Under the pieces are notes generated by a model. That model did not search any database. It was not told the DNA's origin and saw only the letters and a program-made list of their open reading frames with translations. The position numbers and the translations under genes are program-made. A DNA stretch of 64,000 nucleotides from the NCBI GenBank assembly GCA_040218415.1, contig JAVJRN010000034.1:17636-81635 (forward strand). The letters are read 5' to 3'. This DNA is from JAVJRN01 sp040218415. Lineage in GTDB: Bacteria; Bacteroidota; Bacteroidia; Cytophagales; Cyclobacteriaceae. This document shows, piece after piece, positions 18,261 through 26,494 of this stretch (position 1 is its first letter; each line of letters opens with the position of its first letter).

Positions 18261-19802
18261 TTATACGCCTAATAACAATCTTGTTGGGTCTTCTAAGAGT
18301 TGCTTCACGCGTACCAAAAAGCTAACTGACTCTCTACCATCAATAATTCTGTGATCGTAAGACAATGCTACGTACATCATCGGCCTGACCACCACTTCAC
18401 CATCTTCAACCATTGCTCTTTGAACAATATTATGCATCCCTAAAATTGCGGATTGAGGCGCGTTGATAATAGGTGTTGACATCATCGAACCAAATACTCC
18501 ACCATTGGTGATTGTAAAAGTTCCACCCGTCATTTCCTCAATACTAAGCTTATTGTCTCGTGCTTTGGTTGCCAACCTGACCACCTCTTTTTCTACTTGC
18601 TCAAACGACATAGCCTCGGCATTTCTAATGACCGGAACAACCAAACCTTTTGGTGCGGAAACCGCGATGGAAATATCACAATAGTCGTTGTAGACCATTT
18701 CCTCACCATCAATCATGGCATTTACCGCTGGCCATTCTTGGAGTGCCACACAACAGGCCTTTGTGAAAAAGGACATAAAACCTAATCCTACATCATGCTT
18801 TTCTTTGAAAGCCTCCTTGTATTTTTTCCTAATATCCATGATTGGCTGCATGTTCACTTCATTGAAAGTGGTGAGCATTGCCGTTTCATTTTTGACAGAA
18901 ACCAACCGTCTAGACACTGTTTTTCTAAGAGGCGACATCTTCTTACGATTTTGCGCTCTACTTATTCCTCCACCCAAAGCAGGGGCTTCTGATGCCGGTT
19001 TAGTTTCTTGTTTAGGAGATTCTTTCTCTTTTTTAGGTGCGGGCTTTTCGGCATTCATCGCGTCTTCCTTGGTCACTCTGCCGTCTTTGCCACTGCCTTT
19101 GATAGTGTCAGCGGATATGCCTTTTTCGTCCAAAATCTTAGCTGCAGCGGGAGAAGCATGACCTGTTGCATAAGACTCTTTGCTGGAAGATTTGGATGTG
19201 GTATCACTTGTTCGGTCTTCGTTTTGTGAGGACTTATTTTCTGAACCGGCCTCCATCACTTCAATTTTACAGATTAAATCACCAATTTCCAGAGTACTTC
19301 CTTCTTCCGCAATGATTCTTAAAACTCCGTTCGCTTCTGCTGTAAGATCAAAAGTGGCTTTGTCTGATTCAATTTCTGCAATAACCTCATCCAACTCCAC
19401 AGTATCGCCATCCGCTTTTTGCCAGTTCGAAATAACTACTTCATTAATAGACTCTCCAACCGTGGGAACATGCATTTCAAGAACCTCTCCTGTTGATTTT
19501 GGATCAGATGTTCCTTGTTCTTTCGATTTTTCGGACTTTGGTTCTTCGGACTTTTTCCCTTCACTTTCACTTTCTTCTATCTCACATAGTAAACCACCAA
19601 TCTCTAGCGGCTCACCTTCTTCTGCTTTTATTCTCAATGTACCAGACGCTTCCGCTGTTACTTCAAATGTTGCTTTATCAGACTCTAATTCACAGATCAC
19701 TTCGTCCATTTCCACAAAGTCTCCGTCTTTTTTCGTCCACTGGGCCACTGTAACTTCCGTGATTGACTCCCCAACCGCAGGTACTTTCATTTCAAGGCTC
19801 AT
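18261..19802 (-). CDS. odhB: Dihydrolipoyllysine-residue succinyltransferase (E2) with two lipoyl domains
   Basis: E2 core of the 2-oxoglutarate dehydrogenase complex; it transfers the succinyl group to CoA. It has 513 residues. Two lipoyl domains are present rather than one: lipoylated Lys43 (ESDKATFEV) and Lys148 (ESDKATFDL). They are joined by a Glu/Ser/Lys-rich linker. A peripheral subunit-binding domain follows (ASPAAAKILDEKGI) and then the catalytic domain with LSYDHRIIDGRES. The gap to E1 is 12 bp. The second lipoyl domain may add swinging-arm capacity; E. coli SucB has one. Confidence 0.96.
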   Translation of the reverse strand: MSLEMKVPAVGESITEVTVAQWTKKDGDFVEMDEVICELESDKATFEVTAEASGTLRIKAEEGEPLEIGGLLCEIEESESEGKKSEEPKSEKSKEQGTSDPKSTGEVLEMHVPTVGESINEVVISNWQKADGDTVELDEVIAEIESDKATFDLTAEANGVLRIIAEEGSTLEIGDLICKIEVMEAGSENKSSQNEDRTSDTTSKSSSKESYATGHASPAAAKILDEKGISADTIKGSGKDGRVTKEDAMNAEKPAPKKEKESPKQETKPASEAPALGGGISRAQNRKKMSPLRKTVSRRLVSVKNETAMLTTFNEVNMQPIMDIRKKYKEAFKEKHDVGLGFMSFFTKACCVALQEWPAVNAMIDGEEMVYNDYCDISIAVSAPKGLVVPVIRNAEAMSFEQVEKEVVRLATKARDNKLSIEEMTGGTFTITNGGVFGSMMSTPIINAPQSAILGMHNIVQRAMVEDGEVVVRPMMYVALSYDHRIIDGRESVSFLVRVKQLLEDPTRLLLGV

Positions 19803-19814
19803 AATATCTGTTGT

Positions 19815-22538
19815 TTATTTTTTAAAAGCTTCTTTTACAATATTGGCCTGCTCTTCCTTATGCACTTTGGCGTAACCTGTTGCTGGTGAGGCCATGGCTT
19901 TTCTGGAAATTAAGGAAAGGCTCAATTTAGACACCCTGAGCATAAAACCCCAAGCGCCCATATTTTCTGGTTCTTCCTGAACCCATAATAATTCTGGATT
20001 TTCGTATTTATCCAATTCTTTATCTAACTGCTGGGCAGGGAAAGGGTATAACTGCTCCAATCTTACAACGGCCACATCTTTAACTTTACTTGACTGCTGC
20101 TCTTCTAGTAAATCGAAGTAAACTTTCCCTGTACACAATAAAACTCTTCTTACTTTCTTGTTGGTAACATAAGTATCACCTATCACTTCTTGAAAAGAAC
20201 CTTTGGTAAATTCGGATAAATCTGATTGTACCTTCGGATGTCTTAAAAGGGACTTTGGAGAAAACATGATACACGGCTTTCTAAACTCCCATGTGACTTG
20301 CCTTCTTAATAGGTGGAAAAAGTTAGCAGGCGTTGTTACATCCGCAACGATCATATTTTCTTGAGCCGTCATTTGTAAGAATCGCTCCATTCTTGCGCTA
20401 GAATGCTCCGGGCCTTGACCTTCATATCCATGTGGCAAGAGCATTACTAGGCCATTCATTCTTTGCCATTTGGTCTCTGCACTTGTAATGAATTGATCTA
20501 TCATCACCTGTGCGCCATTGCCAAAATCACCAAACTGAGCTTCCCAAATTACCAATGCATTAGGGGTTGCCATAGCATAACCATATTCAAACCCTAAAAC
20601 TCCGTATTCCGATAAAAGTGAATTAAATATTCTAAACGGCTCCTGATCCTCCTGAATGTGATCTAAACTTCCGTAAGGCTCATTGGTTTGTGAATCGACA
20701 AGTACGGCATGCCTATGAGAGAACGTCCCTCTTTTCACATCCTGCCCAGACATTCGAACTATTTTTCCTTCCGCTAAAATAGAACCGTATGCAAGCAACT
20801 CAGCATCAGCCCAAGTCAAAACTTTCTTGTCGTAAAAATTTGTTTTCCGCTCTTTCAGCAGTTTTTCTATTTGTCTCAGCGGCTTAAACCCTTTTGGAAT
20901 AGAAGTCAATGCATCCGCCACTTTCTTTAAAGTTTCTTCTGAAATGAAAGTTTCTGGCGATTTTTGAAAATCTTCAGGCTTTGACCTTCTAAGGAAGTCC
21001 CATTCCGCTTCTATTTTCTGCGGAGTATAAGGTAAAGGTTTTTGCTTTACTTCATCCAAGCGATCTTGTAGCTGTTTTTTGAACTCGTCATCTAGTGCCT
21101 TAGCCCTGTCTTCCGTAATATCCCCATTTTCAATCAACTGCTTCACATAGACCTCTCTTGGGTTAGGATGTTTCGCAATCAAATTATAAAGCTTTGGCTG
21201 AGTGAACTTAGGCTCATCGCTTTCATTATGACCATGTCTTCGGTAGCACAGCAAATCAATAAAAAAGTCTCTTTTGAATTTTTGTCGATATTCTACTGCA
21301 AGCTCAGCTGCAAATGCCACAGCCTCAGCGTCATCCCCATTTACATGTAAAACAGGTGCATCCACAATTTTAGCCAAGTCGGTGCAGTAAATACTCGATC
21401 TTGCATCGTCATAATCTGTGGTAAAGCCCACTTGGTTATTAATAATAAAATGTATCGTGCCGCCAGTTCTGTATCCGTTCAAAAGTGACATTTGTATACA
21501 TTCATATACAATACCCTGACCCGCTACAGCAGCATCTCCATGTATCAGGACTGGAATAGCCTTCGATTCATCTCCACGATATTCATCATCAATTTGAGCT
21601 CTTGTATATCCAAGTACGACAGGGTCTACTGCTTCGAGGTGTGAAGGATTGGGCGCCAGTTTTACGTATATTTCTTTTCCTGAGGGGGTTTTCATTTGAC
21701 TTGAATAGCCAAGATGATATTTCACATCTCCATCGCCCATTGTCAAATCAATGTCTGCATTACCTTCAAACTCAGCAAAAATTTGTTCGTAGGTTTTGCC
21801 CATGATATTGGCTAGTACATTGAGCCTTCCACGGTGTGCCATTCCGATTACTACCTCCTCGGCACCATAATCCGCTCCTTTTGTTATTATAGTATCAAGC
21901 GCGGCAATAGTGTTTTCACCTCCTTCTAAGGAAAATCTTTTCTGGCCTAAAAATTTAGTATGTAAGAAGTTTTCAAAAACTACCGCCTCATTCAGCTTTG
22001 AAAGAATTCTTTTTTTCTCAGTAAGCGTGTGTGTTATATTGGCTCCTTCGGATTCTACTTTTTGCTTAAACCAATTAAACGTTTCAGCGTCTCGGATGTG
22101 GTTATATTCGTAACCAATGTGGCCTAAATATACTTTTTCAAGTTTATCAATGATGGCTTTGAGTCTCGTTTTTCCAAGTCCAACTTCTTCTCCTATCTCA
22201 AATTCCTCATTTAAGTCGTCTTTTGAAAGCCCAAAATGCGCTAAGTCTAGGTTGACATTGTGTTTACGCCTTTCCCTTACTGGATTAGTATCTGACTTTA
22301 AATGGGCTCTTGATCGATGCGCGTAAATAAGATTACGCACCAAAATCTCTTTTGTACCTTCGGGGGAACTGGTAGCAGAAGACGTACCATTCTCGCCATA
22401 TTTCTGTAGAGAAAATTCAAACCCTTGAAAAAATTTCTGCCACGATTCATCTACACTGGCTGGGTCATTTTTATAAGTTTGATAAAGATCGTCGATGTAA
22501 CTTACGTCCGCATTCGCGATATATGAATATTTATCCAT
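19815..22538 (-). CDS. odhA: 2-oxoglutarate dehydrogenase E1 component
   Basis: Thiamine-diphosphate enzyme that decarboxylates 2-oxoglutarate and passes the succinyl group to E2, in the TCA cycle. It has 907 residues, close to E. coli SucA (933). The N-terminus SYIDDLYQTYKND is the E2-binding segment. The ThDP region includes IGMAHRGRLNVLAN, IHGDAAVAGQGIVYE and NNQVGFTT. Later motifs include SHRHAVLVDSQT and LPHGYEGQGPEHSSARMER. It is the first gene of an E1-E2-E3 operon and divergent from rpsP, whose promoter lies in the shared 194-bp gap. Confidence 0.97.
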   Translation of the reverse strand: MDKYSYIANADVSYIDDLYQTYKNDPASVDESWQKFFQGFEFSLQKYGENGTSSATSSPEGTKEILVRNLIYAHRSRAHLKSDTNPVRERRKHNVNLDLAHFGLSKDDLNEEFEIGEEVGLGKTRLKAIIDKLEKVYLGHIGYEYNHIRDAETFNWFKQKVESEGANITHTLTEKKRILSKLNEAVVFENFLHTKFLGQKRFSLEGGENTIAALDTIITKGADYGAEEVVIGMAHRGRLNVLANIMGKTYEQIFAEFEGNADIDLTMGDGDVKYHLGYSSQMKTPSGKEIYVKLAPNPSHLEAVDPVVLGYTRAQIDDEYRGDESKAIPVLIHGDAAVAGQGIVYECIQMSLLNGYRTGGTIHFIINNQVGFTTDYDDARSSIYCTDLAKIVDAPVLHVNGDDAEAVAFAAELAVEYRQKFKRDFFIDLLCYRRHGHNESDEPKFTQPKLYNLIAKHPNPREVYVKQLIENGDITEDRAKALDDEFKKQLQDRLDEVKQKPLPYTPQKIEAEWDFLRRSKPEDFQKSPETFISEETLKKVADALTSIPKGFKPLRQIEKLLKERKTNFYDKKVLTWADAELLAYGSILAEGKIVRMSGQDVKRGTFSHRHAVLVDSQTNEPYGSLDHIQEDQEPFRIFNSLLSEYGVLGFEYGYAMATPNALVIWEAQFGDFGNGAQVMIDQFITSAETKWQRMNGLVMLLPHGYEGQGPEHSSARMERFLQMTAQENMIVADVTTPANFFHLLRRQVTWEFRKPCIMFSPKSLLRHPKVQSDLSEFTKGSFQEVIGDTYVTNKKVRRVLLCTGKVYFDLLEEQQSSKVKDVAVVRLEQLYPFPAQQLDKELDKYENPELLWVQEEPENMGAWGFMLRVSKLSLSLISRKAMASPATGYAKVHKEEQANIVKEAFKK

Positions 22539-22671
22539 AAAAGGGGCTTTTTTTCAGGTGGTAAAGGTATCTGATTAGGTGATAAGATAAAAACCGCTTA
22601 TGCGATTTGACAAATTTCACCACTAAACAAGGGATATCTTATCATTAGATGACAATTCTTTAAAATTCCAT

Positions 22672-22679
22672 TATCTTTG
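22672..22679 (+). promoter_or_regulatory. rpsP promoter -7 box (TATCTTTG)
   Basis: Exact match to the Bacteroidota -7 consensus TAnnTTTG, 53 bp before the rpsP ATG. It is followed by C-G-C-T-C-C-T-T-T-T, almost the same downstream context as the rplS promoter in this window. The -33 box is weak. Confidence 0.65.
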
Positions 22680-22732
22680 CGCTCCTTTTAACTAAAATTT
22701 TGCATGGACGAGTTCCATAAACAAAACAACAA

Positions 22733-23341
22733 ATGGCAGTAAAAATTAGATTATCACGTCGAGGACGTAAAAAACAAGCAATGTACGATGTAGTCGTAGC
22801 AGATGCGCGAGCACCACGAGATGGTCGCTTCATTGAAAAATTAGGGACATACAACCCAAACACCAATCCTGCATCCATAAATATTAATGATGAAAAAGCA
22901 TTAAGTTGGGTCATGACAGGTGCACAACCTACTGATACTGTCAGAGCGATTCTCTCTTATCGAGGAATCATGTTCAGAAAACATCTTCAGATAGGTGTAA
23001 ACAAAGGTGCGATTACTCAAGAAGAAGCAGACACTAAGTTCGAGAAGTGGATCGAAGGAAAATCTTCACAGATTCAAGGTAAAATGGATAGTCTGGCGAA
23101 AGATAAAGCCAGCCAAACTAAAGCGAAGTTAGAAGCTGAAGCGAAAGTTAACCAAGCGCGTTTAGAGTCAATTCTGGCTAGAAAGAAAGAAGCGGATGCA
23201 GCTCTAGCAGCAGATGTAGCAGCGGCCAACGCCGATGAGGCAGAAACTGAGATGTCAGAGGAAGCAGAAGAAATTGTATCAGAAGCCAAAGCTGAGGATT
23301 CTACAGATGCAGCTGAGGAATCAGAAAAGAAAGAATCTTAA
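22733..23341 (+). CDS. rpsP: 30S ribosomal protein S16 with long acidic C-terminal extension
   Basis: Small-subunit protein needed for 30S assembly. The first 80 or so residues are normal S16 (VKIRLSRRGRKKQAMYDVVV, then LGTYNPNTNP). The remaining 120 residues form a charged, alanine- and glutamate-rich tail that is predicted helical. Bacterial S16 is usually 80-100 residues; here it is 202. Long tails are known in Bacteroidota. It is the first gene of rpsP-rimM-trmD. Confidence 0.97.
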   Translation: MAVKIRLSRRGRKKQAMYDVVVADARAPRDGRFIEKLGTYNPNTNPASININDEKALSWVMTGAQPTDTVRAILSYRGIMFRKHLQIGVNKGAITQEEADTKFEKWIEGKSSQIQGKMDSLAKDKASQTKAKLEAEAKVNQARLESILARKKEADAALAADVAAANADEAETEMSEEAEEIVSEAKAEDSTDAAEESEKKES

Positions 23342-23348
23342 TTAGCAT

Positions 23349-23876
23349 ATGGGCTTTGATGATTGCTATGAACTTGGCAATGTGATCAAAACACATGGTT
23401 TAAATGGGGAAATCAGCATATTTTTAGATGTCGATGACCCTACACAATACACTAAATTGGAATCAGTGTTCGTTGATATCAACGAAAGGCTGGTTCCTTT
23501 TTTTGTTGAGTCAATCCATCTCCAGAAAGAGAATAAAGCGCTTTTAGCGCTTGAAGATGTGGAGGATATCGATACTGCAAAGGAGCTGGTTGGTAAAAGA
23601 CTTTTTTTACCTTTATCAGCACTACCAAAACTAAAACCAAACCAATATTATTTTCACCAATTAGGCGGTTTTGAAGTTTACGACAAAGAAAAGTTGATTG
23701 GCAAAGTGTTGTCTGTTTATGAATTGCCACAAAACAATCTACTTGCCATAGACCATGAAGGCATAGAAATTCTAGTTCCTCTGGACGATGGAATAGTCGA
23801 ATCTGTTGATCTTGAAGCAAAGAAGATCAAGACCAATTTGCCTGATGGGCTCATTGAGGTTTACAAAGAACAATAA
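23349..23876 (+). CDS. rimM: Ribosome maturation factor RimM
   Basis: 16S rRNA processing factor that binds S19 and helps 30S head assembly, 175 residues. The N-terminal RimM barrel has the typical GNVIKTHGLNGEISI. The C-terminal PRC-barrel starts near YYFHQLGGFEVY and ends with PLDDGIVESVDLEAKKI. It lies 7 bp after rpsP and 19 bp before trmD, the standard order. Confidence 0.96.
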   Translation: MGFDDCYELGNVIKTHGLNGEISIFLDVDDPTQYTKLESVFVDINERLVPFFVESIHLQKENKALLALEDVEDIDTAKELVGKRLFLPLSALPKLKPNQYYFHQLGGFEVYDKEKLIGKVLSVYELPQNNLLAIDHEGIEILVPLDDGIVESVDLEAKKIKTNLPDGLIEVYKEQ

Positions 23877-23895
23877 GCATTATACTTAATAAACC

Positions 23896-24570
23896 GTGCG
23901 ACTAGATATCATCACCTGCTTACCTGAACTTTTTGATGGTCCATTAAATCAAAGCATAGTCAAACGATCGCAGCAGAAGGGATTGGTGGAGATTAATATT
24001 CACAATCTTCGTGACTACAGCACGTCAAAACAAAAGAGCATTGACGATTACGCTTTCGGAGGAGGCGCAGGAATGGTTCTGATGATTGAACCAATCGAGG
24101 CTTGTATTAATGAGATCAAATCAAAACACCATTATGAAGAGGTTATTTTTCTCACTCCTGATGGCGAAACATTCAATCAAAAGATGGCTAATCGGCTATC
24201 GCTGACAGAAAACATTATCCTTTTGTGCGGACATTATAAAGGAGTAGACCAACGCGTACGCGACCATTTGATCACACGGGAAGTCAGTATAGGAGATTAT
24301 GTGCTTTCTGGTGGAGAATTAGCAGCTATGGTTCTTGCCGATACACTCATTAGGCTAATTCCAGGTGTGTTAAATGATGAGTCATCGGCTTTAACTGACT
24401 CCTTCCAAGACGGCTTACTTGCGCCTCCAGTATACACAAGACCAGCAAATTACAAAGGCTGGAAAGTTCCTGACGTGCTTACCTCGGGGCATGAAGCCAA
24501 CGTAGAAAAATGGCGACATGAACAGTCAGTGGAGCGAACTAAACAAAGACGTCCAGATTTACTCGAATAG
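23896..24570 (+). CDS. trmD: tRNA (guanine37-N1)-methyltransferase
   Basis: Methylates G37 of tRNAs with a G at position 36, using S-adenosylmethionine, to prevent frameshifting. It has 224 residues and begins with GTG at 23896 (protein start MRLDIITCLPE). The SPOUT trefoil-knot motifs are clear: LLCGHYKGVDQRV and SIGDYVLSGGELAAM. The end ERTKQRRPDLL is typical. It is the last gene of the rpsP operon. Confidence 0.96.
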   Translation: MRLDIITCLPELFDGPLNQSIVKRSQQKGLVEINIHNLRDYSTSKQKSIDDYAFGGGAGMVLMIEPIEACINEIKSKHHYEEVIFLTPDGETFNQKMANRLSLTENIILLCGHYKGVDQRVRDHLITREVSIGDYVLSGGELAAMVLADTLIRLIPGVLNDESSALTDSFQDGLLAPPVYTRPANYKGWKVPDVLTSGHEANVEKWRHEQSVERTKQRRPDLLE

Positions 24571-24595
24571 CAGATTTACAAAAGGTTTTATAAAA

Positions 24596-24850
24596 ATGAA
24601 TCAAGCGCGAAATAAAGCATTGCTACTTCGTGAAATAGGTCACAAGCTAATCCGCGATTAATATTCGCTAAATCCAAATTGGGTTGAAGTAAGTCATGCC
24701 GCGATCGGATTTTATGAAACCCAAACTTTTACCATAAGTGCAGAACTCACTTTTCGGAGTACCCAAAGAGAATTATTATTTAAACATCTGTACAGTTTAG
24801 TGGCTCTGACTATCTTCAAGACACTCATTCATCTTATGGATTCCATGTAA
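24596..24850 (+). pseudogene. Possible decayed small gene with one in-frame TAA
   Basis: An ATG at 24596 opens 21 codons (MNQARNKALLLREIGHKLIRD), then a TAA at 24659, then the same frame stays open for 62 more codons to a TAA at 24848. The second part reads VEVSHAAIGFYETQTF and ends in a hydrophobic stretch. It may be a gene broken by one stop or chance. The rest of the 624-bp gap between trmD and rplS shows nothing else before the rplS promoter. Confidence 0.25.
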
Positions 24851-25149
24851 ACACCTCAAAATATTTTCTAATAATGTCAAGTGATCAGTGCTCTCTGAAA
24901 TGGTTGTAAAAGGCCAGTCTACTTTCATGAAACACTAAAAGTCAAGAACATGACCAATCCAGTTGAGATAAAACTATCTTAACAAAAAACACTTTGAGAG
25001 CACATAATAATCCTATGGCAATACATTCAGCACTGCAAATCAAGTGGGCCGATGCTTCGACTTAAGTACATCGTCAATAATTGCTGACGCTTTTCAAAAA
25101 AATTACGCTTAGTTTACCTTTTAACTTTTTCTGCTAAAAATAATTTTTC

Positions 25150-25157
25150 TATATTTG
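25150..25157 (+). promoter_or_regulatory. rplS promoter -7 box (TATATTTG)
   Basis: Exact TAnnTTTG match 38 bp before the rplS ATG, followed by C-A-C-T-C-C-T-T-T-T-T, close to the sequence after the rpsP box. This suggests shared growth-rate control of ribosomal genes. Confidence 0.7.
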
Positions 25158-25194
25158 CACTCCTTTTTGAGGACAAAGGCAAAAAGTCAAAGAC

Positions 25195-25548
25195 ATGAGC
25201 AATTTATTAAGATTTGTTGAAGAAGATTTAATGGCATCAAAAACCGAACAGCCGTCTTTCGGCCCTGGTGATACCGTAAATGTTCATTACAAAATAAAAG
25301 AAGGAGCCAAAGAGCGTATCCAGCAATTTCAGGGCACTGTAATGCAGATTAGAAATGTAAACTCTACAGGTGAAACATTTACTGTAAGAAAAGTATCCAG
25401 TGGAATCGCTGTTGAAAGAATATTTCCCGTAATGTCTCAAAACATCGATAAAATTGAAGTAATGAGAAAAGGTAAAGTGAGAAGAGCTAAACTATTCTAC
25501 TTAAGAGGTAGAAAAGGTAAAGCGGCTAGAATTAAAGAGAAACTCTGA
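25195..25548 (+). CDS. rplS: 50S ribosomal protein L19
   Basis: Large-subunit protein at the 30S-50S interface, 117 residues, normal length. It has the typical GDTVNVHYKIKEG, IQQFQGTVMQIRN and VEVMRKGKVRRAKLFYLR patterns. It sits near the rpsP operon but has its own promoter and terminator, unlike E. coli where it follows trmD directly. Confidence 0.97.
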   Translation: MSNLLRFVEEDLMASKTEQPSFGPGDTVNVHYKIKEGAKERIQQFQGTVMQIRNVNSTGETFTVRKVSSGIAVERIFPVMSQNIDKIEVMRKGKVRRAKLFYLRGRKGKAARIKEKL

Positions 25549-25573
25549 TTTCATTGCTAAGAATATAATATTG

Positions 25574-25604
25574 AAATCCTGCCCGTTTTGGTCAGGATTT
25601 TTTT
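25574..25604 (+). terminator. Rho-independent terminator of rplS
   Basis: Stem AATCCTG / CAGGATT, extended by two C-G pairs with a one-base bulge, followed by a T-run. It lies 26 bp after the rplS stop. Confidence 0.85.
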
Positions 25605-25687
25605 GTTTATAAACATATACTAACGCTTTATTGTCAGTCGGTAGATTAGCGTAACTTTATAATCTAATTTATGCGTAATTCTCATTA

Positions 25688-26470
25688 ATGAAACTACATT
25701 TTCATAAATATCAAGGTACTGGAAACGACTTCATCCTCATAGATGATAGAAATATGCAGTTCCCAATAGACAAACTTGAGATTATTTCACAGCTGTGTGA
25801 TCGAAAATTTGGTATTGGTGCCGATGGGTTTATGCTCATTAGACCGCACGAAACTGTAGATTTTACTATGATCTTTTTCAATCCAGATGGAAGTAAAAGT
25901 CTTTGTGGTAATGGCAGCAGATGTGCGATGGCATTTGCGACCCATCTTGGTATCGTCGGCAAACAAATGGCCTTTGAAACTACAGATGGCATTCATGATG
26001 GGTATTATAAAGATGGTCTTTATCATTTTCAGCTATTTGATGTGAATGAAATTATCCGATCAGATGAAACCTATTTTATAAATACAGGTTCTCCCCATCA
26101 TGTTCAAATAGTACAGAATGTTCAATCCTGTGACGTGGTAGTGGAAGGAAAGAAAATTCGATACAGTTCAAAATATGAACCTGCTGGAACCAACGTTAAC
26201 TTTATACAAAAGAAGGTTGACTCGATTGATGTGAGAACTTATGAGCGAGGCGTAGAAAATGAAACATTGAGTTGTGGAACTGGCGTTACTGCCTGTGCTA
26301 TTGTTGCGGCATTGGAAAACTACCAAAGTCCTATCAAAGTCGAGACCCAAGGAGGAAATCTTCAAGTTTCATTCACAAAAGTAGATGACACACATTTCAA
26401 AGATATTTATCTTGCAGGCCCGGCCGAAAAGGTTTTTGAAGGAGATATAGAAGTTGAATTGTCAAATTAG
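25688..26470 (+). CDS. dapF: Diaminopimelate epimerase
   Basis: Converts LL- to meso-diaminopimelate for lysine and peptidoglycan, in the cytoplasm; it needs no cofactor. It has 260 residues. The two catalytic cysteines are Cys73 (LCGNGSRC) and Cys196 (LSCGTGVTAC). The N-terminus KYQGTGNDFILID is typical. It lies 24 bp before secA and probably shares its transcript. Confidence 0.96.
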   Translation: MKLHFHKYQGTGNDFILIDDRNMQFPIDKLEIISQLCDRKFGIGADGFMLIRPHETVDFTMIFFNPDGSKSLCGNGSRCAMAFATHLGIVGKQMAFETTDGIHDGYYKDGLYHFQLFDVNEIIRSDETYFINTGSPHHVQIVQNVQSCDVVVEGKKIRYSSKYEPAGTNVNFIQKKVDSIDVRTYERGVENETLSCGTGVTACAIVAALENYQSPIKVETQGGNLQVSFTKVDDTHFKDIYLAGPAEKVFEGDIEVELSN

Positions 26471-26494
26471 AAATAGAAGAAATTAACATATATA

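Noticed and set aside
18715..19875. Long antisense frames over the E2 gene
   Set aside because: They have no recognisable domain, and the opposite strand encodes an unambiguous E2 with all domains.
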